Source: Thunnus maccoyii (taxonomy: Eukaryota; Chordata; Actinopteri; Scombriformes; Scombridae). Taken from it: a stretch of 64,000 bases of DNA. The stretch covers positions 29,329,647 through 29,393,646 of the forward strand of contig NC_056547.1 in the NCBI RefSeq assembly GCF_910596095.1, given 5' to 3'. Made by a program: the position numbers and the translations under genes. Position 1 is the first letter of the stretch, and each line of letters opens with the position of its first letter. Below the pieces are notes generated by a model that was not told the DNA's origin, ran no database searches, and saw only the letters and a program-made list of their open reading frames with translations. Below, piece by piece: positions 62,615 to 64,000 of this stretch.

Positions 62615-63978
62615 TGTGGTTATGTGTCCCTCTCAGAGCTGATTCAGACAGAGGTGCACCACATGCGAACCCTGCGCATCATGGAACGGATATTCCAGCA
62701 GGGCATGCTGGAGGAGCTTCAGCTGGACCCCAGCATTGTGCATACCATGTTACCCTGCCTGGACCAGCTGACCAGCATACATTCCCATTTCCTGACACAA
62801 CTTCTCCTGCGCCGCAACAACAGCCTACAGTCTGAATCTAGTTGCAACTTCACCATTCACCATCTGGGGGACATACTACTCGAGCAGGTGACTGCCATGC
62901 ATTCTCACATACAGACATACAGAAAACACATACCATACCACACCACCAAGAGTTACCCCATTTAGACTGGCACAGTGGCACAGAACTGGAACTAAAATAT
63001 TAAGTCAAGGTGATTTTATTTGTATAGTCCAAATCACAAATTTGCTTCAAGGGGCTTTAAAATCTGTACAGCAATACAACATCCCCAATTCAGGTAAGGA
63101 AAAATGCCTCCTTCCCACCCCTTAACAAGGAAATATAGAAGAGCAACAGAAGAGGGATCCCTCTTCCAGTACAGGCAGAAATGCAATAGATGTGTGTACA
63201 GAATAGACCAGATAGCAAAATTACAGAAATACAGCATAGAAAACTGGATGACAACATTATAGATGGATTGATAATATATATTAAGAATCTGATCAGGAGG
63301 ATGTTGAGCAACTTCCAGGTGCTGCCAAACAGATAGGACCATGTAGAGCTGTAAATGTAACTTTATTTATGTAATTCTATGACTCAGCAGAAGTGTAAAA
63401 CTACACTGGAGACTAGAGTCTAACAGTGACATCCAGAGGTTAACCTGTGCCAGCTGTCTCCAATACTAGTCCAACATGGATTAAAATCATGTTCAGAAAA
63501 CATCAGTGTCAAAAGTTTGGATTTATTTATATCATTTTATCATAATTGTTTTATATCGCCATTTTATAATTGCAATTAAATGCTAAAATAACCATAAAAA
63601 TGATTTAAAAATAAAATAATGATTTTAGCATCTGAATTGTTATGATTATTTTTGTGAAATTGTTATTCATTCAATAATCATATAGCAAATATTAGATATT
63701 GTGACAACCCACATTTAGATAACAGATACCAGGTCTGAACAGTGCCTCTTTTTCTGATGACAAAGGCTTTCCCTTACATTAAATCCTGAGTTCTTTTTCA
63801 CTCACATTTCACACACAGACCAAATAATCTGTGTGTTTATGTGTTCTGCCAGTTCTCAGGTCAGTGTGCAGATGACATGCGAAAGACCTACGCTGAGTTC
63901 TGTAGCCGCCACTTGAAGGCTGTCAAATTGTACAAGGAACTGCTGGCCAGAGACAAGAGGTTCCAGTGCTTCATACGG
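33474..63978 (+). CDS. arhgef2: Rho guanine nucleotide exchange factor 2 (GEF-H1), 5' part
   Basis: Nine exons in phase encode the first 374 residues; the gene runs past the window. Arhgef2 is a microtubule-associated exchange factor that activates RhoA when released. Order seen: basic helix 1-41 ([20 protein letters not shown] start, then an Arg/Glu-rich run); C1 zinc finger 46-92 with H46, C59, C62, C74, C77, H82, C85 and C92 all in place; Ser-rich linker with [33 protein letters not shown] and [12 protein letters not shown] domain from about 245 ([20 protein letters not shown]). Exons: 33474-33536, 46228-46390, 54305-54372, 57538-57601, 57911-58043, 61271-61380, 62120-62263, 62637-62887, 63853-63978. 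Identity rests on close agreement with remembered human ARHGEF2. The DH remainder, PH domain and coiled coil are not in the window. Confidence 0.95.
34515..34885 (+). mobile_element. dispersed non-autonomous element, direct copy
   Basis: Starts around GGGCCCTATTTTAACTGCAC. Carries GCAAAGTGCAAAAGGGCTGG and ends with CACACATCACCACAAATCTG. The same family occurs inverted at 45532-45850. It is non-coding; the ends suggest a DNA transposon derivative. It lies in arhgef2 intron 1. Confidence 0.55.
34985..35350 (-). mobile_element. probable LTR-retroelement fragment
   Basis: The minus strand reads TGTCCTGCATTTGGGTCCAT...TGACAG, a pattern I associate with the 3' edge of fish gypsy-type LTRs. There is no coding region, and no second LTR was seen nearby. 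Confidence 0.35.
35750..35910 (+). mobile_element. fragment of a dispersed DNA element
   Basis: Begins CAGGGCCTCATTAATAACCG...GTACGCAC, the terminal motif of a very common fish non-autonomous element. No opposite end is visible. Confidence 0.4.
36083..36330 (+). repeat. dispersed fish repeat, copy 2
   Basis: Shares its core with 4100-4506 in the opposite orientation (AAGGAGACATATTGTGCTTT, TTGTGATTTTCTGTCATTTA). It has an internal A-tract at 36171-36185. Non-coding. Confidence 0.5.
36340..40050. other. arhgef2 intron 1, middle part, no gene recognised
   Basis: AT-rich intron with short unconvincing ORFs on both strands, a CA run at 39169-39187 and A/T tracts. 38145-38230 has the look of a dispersed element end (GCATTTATCAAGCATCC). 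Confidence 0.4.
40060..40210 (-). mobile_element. SINE-like fragment
   Basis: Plus-strand order TTCTGCTTTTATTAGACAGT, GACAGGAAACAAGGAGAGAG and CAACAAAAGGTCAC resembles the reverse orientation of fish tRNA-derived SINEs and the copy at 17600-17740. The B box is eroded. Confidence 0.4.
40774..41440 (-). mobile_element. Tc1-like element split by an LTR
   Basis: The left part (40774-40850) reads ATACTGTGCAAAGGTTTTTA and then GTAAGGATGCTTTCAAAAAT. The right part (41252-41440) reads TTGGTGTGAGCATGCTTTAC, AACAGCAGCAGTTCTCC and CTTGGCTGTTAGGTTGTTCC. These are adjacent stretches of one Tc1/mariner family in fish, here separated by the 401-bp LTR-like block at 40851-41251. No open transposase frame remains. 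Confidence 0.65.
40851..41251 (-). mobile_element. solo LTR (gypsy-like)
   Basis: Bounded by TGTTACAAGTTGGCTCC at the left and CCAGGGTCGTAACA at the right, giving TG...CA ends with short inverted repeats TGTTAC/GTAACA. Read on the minus strand it begins TGTTACGACCCTGGGG, a start I associate with fish gypsy LTRs. No clean target-site duplication was found (flanks GTTTT and ATCGA). No internal retroelement genes are present. Confidence 0.55.
41700..43260 (+). mobile_element. Tc1-like transposon interrupted by a solo LTR
   Basis: 41850-41964 carries the DNA-binding linker ([15 protein letters not shown]). The frame resumes at 42575-42955 after the [23 protein letters not shown], then [35 protein letters not shown] (first catalytic Asp), and [15 protein letters not shown]. 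Beyond 42955 it jumps to [11 protein letters not shown] and directly to a C-terminal stretch ([20 protein letters not shown], 43140-43200). The segment with the second Asp and the Glu is deleted. The copy is dead. Confidence 0.85.
41965..42574 (+). mobile_element. 610-bp solo LTR with 5-bp target duplication
   Basis: Starts TGTTATGGA and ends TCCATTACA (terminal inverted repeat with one mismatch, TG...CA). It is flanked by GCTAC on both sides (41960-41964 and 42575-42579). The flanking Tc1 reading frame (REAT then KRPT) resumes exactly across it. AATAAA at 42487-42492 suits an LTR polyadenylation signal. The 5-bp duplication fits gypsy- or retrovirus-type integration. No internal genes remain. 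Confidence 0.85.
43310..44990 (+). mobile_element. L2/CR1-type LINE, 5'-truncated and broken
   Basis: The main frame at 43692-44252 reads [20 protein letters not shown], then [14 protein letters not shown] with the catalytic YADD at 43812-43823, and [20 protein letters not shown]. After a frameshift, 44420-44635 gives the C-terminus ([32 protein letters not shown]). The 3'UTR ends GGCACTATATAAATGAAATT at about 44965-44990, a tail found in many fish LINEs. Upstream motif A (43500-43660) is degraded by stops. Inserted in arhgef2 intron 1. Confidence 0.9.
45532..45850 (-). mobile_element. dispersed non-autonomous element, inverted copy
   Basis: The minus strand matches 34515-34885 at several blocks: CACACATCACCACAG, TATAGATCTAGAGATGTGGT against TATAGATCAGTGGATGGGGT, and GCAAGTGCAATGAC near the end. 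Ends 380 bp before arhgef2 exon 2. Confidence 0.5.
46228..46390 (+). CDS. arhgef2: arhgef2 coding exon 2 (C1 domain, first part)
   Basis: Acceptor TTTTCCAG, donor GTAAGT. Codes the Arg/Glu-rich helix and [20 protein letters not shown]...[10 protein letters not shown], carrying four zinc ligands. Confidence 0.95.
47215..47560 (+). repeat. dispersed repeat, copy A
   Basis: Starts with TTTC repeats, then CACCAAATTTGGCACACACA, CTCTCTAGCGCCACC, AAAATGGCCGCCATGG and ACCTACAAATCATACGCTGA. It is about 95% identical by eye to 52377-52620, 5 kb downstream in the same intron and orientation. There is no protein signature. The element class is unknown. Confidence 0.75.
47707..47755 (+). repeat. (TAA)n microsatellite
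   Basis: About 16 TAA units in arhgef2 intron 2, directly after dispersed repeat copy A. Confidence 0.95.
48730..48945. repeat. very common fish interspersed repeat core
   Basis: Contains GTGGGAGGAAACCCGAGAGC, GAAAACCCACGCAGACACGA and GAGAACATGCAAACTCCACA, a conserved block found across fish genomes. It adjoins the 3' end of the antisense ORF, so it may form part of that transcript's 3'UTR. Confidence 0.65.
48954..50081 (-). CDS. uncharacterised charged coiled-coil protein, nested antisense in arhgef2 intron 2
   Basis: An uninterrupted 375-codon frame; M1 is chosen at [12 protein letters not shown], although the frame stays open 74 codons further up (to 50303). Parts: basic/Gln-rich N-terminus with a [11 protein letters not shown] repeat; a Cys cluster C40, C43, C49 ([12 protein letters not shown]); a predicted coiled coil about 75-168 ([20 protein letters not shown]); 11-residue acidic repeats about 178-234 ([11 protein letters not shown] / [11 protein letters not shown]); a Lys/Glu helix about 235-286; [16 protein letters not shown]; and a Ser/Pro-rich tail 310-375. 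There is no signal peptide, no membrane segment and no recognisable enzyme domain. Minus-strand AATAAA at 48717-48712 could end the transcript. Being intronless it may be a retrogene or part of a mobile element; function unknown. The coding-like N-terminal 170 residues argue against chance, while the tail is encoded by low-complexity GA-rich DNA. Confidence 0.6.
   Translation of the reverse strand: MNRGNNRRRQGRFADAAPHQRQDQRQDQRPNQLRPLAGHCRDCGYLQSCLNTAYGQIAEWHDWSQKANHRFHDSDEAIIRLEERLESKERQLTEMSSLLQKSREDISERDSVISSLRESLQNKTMQAETIKRFWKEECMKITARCEAEKAALLASAQRREEALLHSQKTEQKEHENEGKKEEKQEENEGNTDERPQENEGKTEEKQEENEGNTDERPQENEEKKEERQEENEGKKQKKARQKREKEENKQRAKEEKKKQKEEKMEKKKQEKEEKMAQKQRENKEKKTGFWSWLRRKKSDSDKKVEEPLLLSTLPPSLHPPSSPPSFSPPSSLTPDSSSYSVLAFRPLRQPLSSPLPSLLSPSTSLPSPPPLLHLS
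50203..50229 (+). repeat. (GAGAT)n microsatellite
   Basis: Five GATGA units, about 120 bp upstream of the antisense ORF's chosen ATG. Confidence 0.9.
50774..51404. mobile_element. hAT-type non-autonomous element with 8-bp duplication
   Basis: Ends TAGAGGTGTAACGCATCGTA and, in reverse from the right, TAGGGGTGAAACTCGTATCA. Flanks ATTGCATG (50766-50773) and ACTGCATG (51405-51412) form an 8-bp duplication with one change, the size made by hAT transposases. Internal ORFs are insignificant. Confidence 0.75.
52318..52370 (+). repeat. (TTTC)n tract
   Basis: TTTC units that directly precede dispersed repeat copy B, as a shorter TTTC run precedes copy A at 47228. The tract is probably a fixed part of the element. 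Confidence 0.9.
52377..52620 (+). repeat. dispersed repeat, copy B
   Basis: Shares CACCAAATTTGGCACACACA, TGGTGAAAAATTTGATAAAA, AGCGCCACCTATGTAACTAA and ACGCTGACACCCCTGACCTA with copy A at 47215-47560. Confidence 0.75.
53379..53800 (+). pseudogene. hAT transposase C-terminal fragment
   Basis: The 53379-53580 frame ([20 protein letters not shown]) and the 53584-53778 frame ([40 protein letters not shown]) form the hAT C-terminal dimerisation region, separated by a frameshift. The ERSFSKLKLIK-type motif is diagnostic. Confidence 0.85.
53790..54020 (-). pseudogene. hAT transposase middle region, inverted
   Basis: The minus strand reads [20 protein letters not shown], then [20 protein letters not shown] and, after a shift, [15 protein letters not shown]. 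This is the central region of the same transposase type as 53379-53800, but on the opposite strand, so the copy is rearranged. Confidence 0.8.
54305..54372 (+). CDS. arhgef2: arhgef2 coding exon 3 (C1 domain, second part)
   Basis: Acceptor TTTTTTCCAG, donor GTAAGA. Codes [20 protein letters not shown] and KQR, completing the C1 finger with the last four ligands. Confidence 0.95.
54980..56190 (+). pseudogene. pogo/Tigger-like DDE transposase, broken
   Basis: 55075-55450 reads [12 protein letters not shown], then [36 protein letters not shown] and [17 protein letters not shown] (containing a catalytic-type Asp). After an insertion the protein resumes at 55926-56185: [20 protein letters not shown], then [14 protein letters not shown]. 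The segment between the N-terminal helix and LADGIKLPP, with the first catalytic Asp, is missing. Stop codons confirm decay. It lies in arhgef2 intron 3. Confidence 0.85.
55442..55918. mobile_element. insertion inside the pogo-like transposase
   Basis: Non-coding block splitting the transposase. It ends CCAATGGGTGACGTCACACC...ATACTATATATCTATG, the terminal pattern of a common fish non-autonomous element. Exact boundaries and duplication are not resolved. Confidence 0.55.
56200..57530. other. arhgef2 intron 3, end part, nothing recognised
   Basis: AT-rich with no ORF of note and no clear repeat ends. Confidence 0.4.
57538..57601 (+). CDS. arhgef2: arhgef2 coding exon 4
   Basis: Codes [20 protein letters not shown] and K. 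The acceptor is a tandem CAGCAG, so use of the second AG would drop one Gln. Donor GTGAGA. Confidence 0.9.
57911..58043 (+). CDS. arhgef2: arhgef2 coding exon 5
   Basis: Acceptor CTTCCATAG, donor GTGAGC. Codes [20 protein letters not shown] and the Arg/Ser-rich [20 protein letters not shown]. In mammals this linker carries regulatory phosphosites. Confidence 0.95.
58050..59470. other. arhgef2 intron 5, first part, nothing recognised
   Basis: Short ORFs only. A palindrome-like ATATATG/CATATAT stretch lies at 59280-59315. Confidence 0.4.
59475..59612. repeat. 40-bp inverted repeat pair
   Basis: The left arm 59475-59515 and right arm 59573-59612 are inverted copies with few mismatches. Core GCGACACTTATCAAA against TTTGATAAGTGTCGC. 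A further CACTTGACACTTTC copy lies at 59643-59656. Probably terminal or subterminal repeats of a DNA transposon. Confidence 0.75.
59712..59833 (+). CDS. MADF-domain exon of a Harbinger-type or derived gene
   Basis: Codes [20 protein letters not shown], then [19 protein letters not shown], matching the start of a MADF (Myb/SANT-like) DNA-binding domain (hydrophobic-x-LYD-x-S...YK...AxxWREI). A perfect donor GTAAGT follows at 59834. Such first exons belong to the DNA-binding partner gene of PIF/Harbinger transposons. The rest of the domain is not found downstream, so this looks like a remnant. It sits in arhgef2 intron 5 on the same strand. Confidence 0.6.
60041..60295 (+). pseudogene. Penelope-like element, C-terminal endonuclease fragment
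   Basis: Reads [20 protein letters not shown], then [20 protein letters not shown] and [20 protein letters not shown]. The spacing PVAxxFNxxGH...L..IGIERV..PRR.GD....LL.RE.YW...L.TL matches the second half of the GIY-YIG endonuclease at the C-terminus of Penelope-like retroelements. The GIY-YIG motif and the RT are absent, and the frame runs on into unrelated sequence after TLA. Confidence 0.7.
60300..60880. repeat. C-rich block with degenerate minisatellite
   Basis: Markedly more GC-rich than its surroundings. It contains an imperfect roughly 40-bp repeat: CCCCGCTGACCTCCAGCCAG + ATCATCAGC, then CCCCGCTGACACCCTGCCAG + ATCATCAGGC. ORFs on both strands are by-products of the composition. It may be the untranslated part of a mobile element. 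Confidence 0.5.
61271..61380 (+). CDS. arhgef2: arhgef2 coding exon 6
   Basis: Acceptor TGTTGTAG, donor GTATAT. Codes [20 protein letters not shown] and [14 protein letters not shown]. Confidence 0.95.
62120..62263 (+). CDS. arhgef2: arhgef2 coding exon 7
   Basis: Acceptor CTTGTTTAG, donor GTGACA (weak). Codes [20 protein letters not shown] and [14 protein letters not shown] up to RQDVIY at the DH boundary. Confidence 0.95.
62536..62613 (+). repeat. (GT)n microsatellite next to a splice acceptor
   Basis: About 38 GT units ending 23 nt before the AG of arhgef2 exon 8. Confidence 0.97.
62637..62887 (+). CDS. arhgef2: arhgef2 coding exon 8 (start of DH domain)
   Basis: Acceptor CCCTCTCAG, donor GTGACT (weak). 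Codes 84 residues from [20 protein letters not shown] to [10 protein letters not shown], the first DH helices, including the conserved Glu of DH region 1. Confidence 0.95.
63001..63345 (-). mobile_element. LINE/SINE-type 3' fragment, minus strand
   Basis: The plus strand begins GTCAAGGTGATTTTATTTGT + ATAGTCCAAATCACAAATTT and TTCAAGGGGCTTTAAAATCT, the reverse of the tail motif seen at 44930-44990. The following 250 bp match the common fish repeat that extends it. Non-coding; in arhgef2 intron 8. Confidence 0.6.
63346..63850. other. arhgef2 intron 8, end part, nothing recognised
   Basis: Very AT-rich, with no repeat ends or ORFs. Confidence 0.4.
63853..63978 (+). CDS. arhgef2: arhgef2 coding exon 9 (DH domain)
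   Basis: Acceptor TCTGCCAG, donor GTGAGA. Codes 42 residues, including [20 protein letters not shown] and [11 protein letters not shown]. The next exon lies outside the window. Confidence 0.95.
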
Positions 63979-64000
63979 GTGAGACAGATGCAATTAAAAT

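Noticed and set aside
62460..62642. Cys/Val-rich ORFs over the GT tract
   Set aside because: Microsatellite translation, not a gene.

Overview
This is eukaryotic nuclear DNA, almost certainly from a teleost fish. Two split vertebrate genes with GT/AG introns lie on the + strand. They sit in AT-rich DNA full of fish-type mobile elements: Tc1, hAT, Harbinger-like and pogo DNA transposons, several LINE classes, a Penelope-like fragment, solo LTRs, tRNA-type SINE pieces and long CA/GT microsatellites. No prokaryotic operon, CRISPR array, rRNA or intact tRNA was seen.

Layout. 1-107/181 may hold the end or an internal exon of an unidentified upstream gene. About 0.2-14.1 kb is intergenic and repeat-rich, with a degraded LINE at 7.3-8.4 kb, a foldback element at 8.6-9.15 kb and LINE 3' ends at 9.4-10.06, 10.95-11.12 and 13.4-14.1 kb. 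14.12-27.87 kb is a complete syntaxin-12/13 gene (stx12): a CRE/ETS promoter, nine coding exons giving 268 aa, and a 3'UTR with AATAAA at 27849. 27.9-33.4 kb is intergenic, with a Harbinger-like MITE (30937-31297) and an L1-like remnant (31.3-32.5 kb).

33474 to the window end is arhgef2 (GEF-H1). Its first nine coding exons (374 aa) carry the basic N-terminus, a complete C1 zinc finger, a Ser-rich linker and the first part of the DH (RhoGEF) domain. The PH domain and C-terminus lie beyond the window.

Intron 1 of arhgef2 (12.7 kb) contains a nest of transposons at 40.7-45 kb: Tc1 elements split by solo LTRs, followed by an L2/CR1-type LINE. Intron 2 (7.9 kb) contains the most unusual feature, an intact antisense ORF at 50081-48954. 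It encodes a 375-residue protein with three clustered cysteines, a coiled coil, 11-residue charged repeats and a Ser/Pro-rich tail, and I cannot assign it to a family. Later introns hold rearranged hAT and pogo copies, a MADF-domain exon beside a long inverted repeat, and a Penelope-type endonuclease fragment.

The two host genes are not functionally coupled in any obvious way. Stx12 is a Qa-SNARE of recycling endosomes, and Arhgef2 is a microtubule-regulated RhoA activator. Exon boundaries were set by reading frame, splice consensus and remembered similarity to the human proteins. No database search was run.
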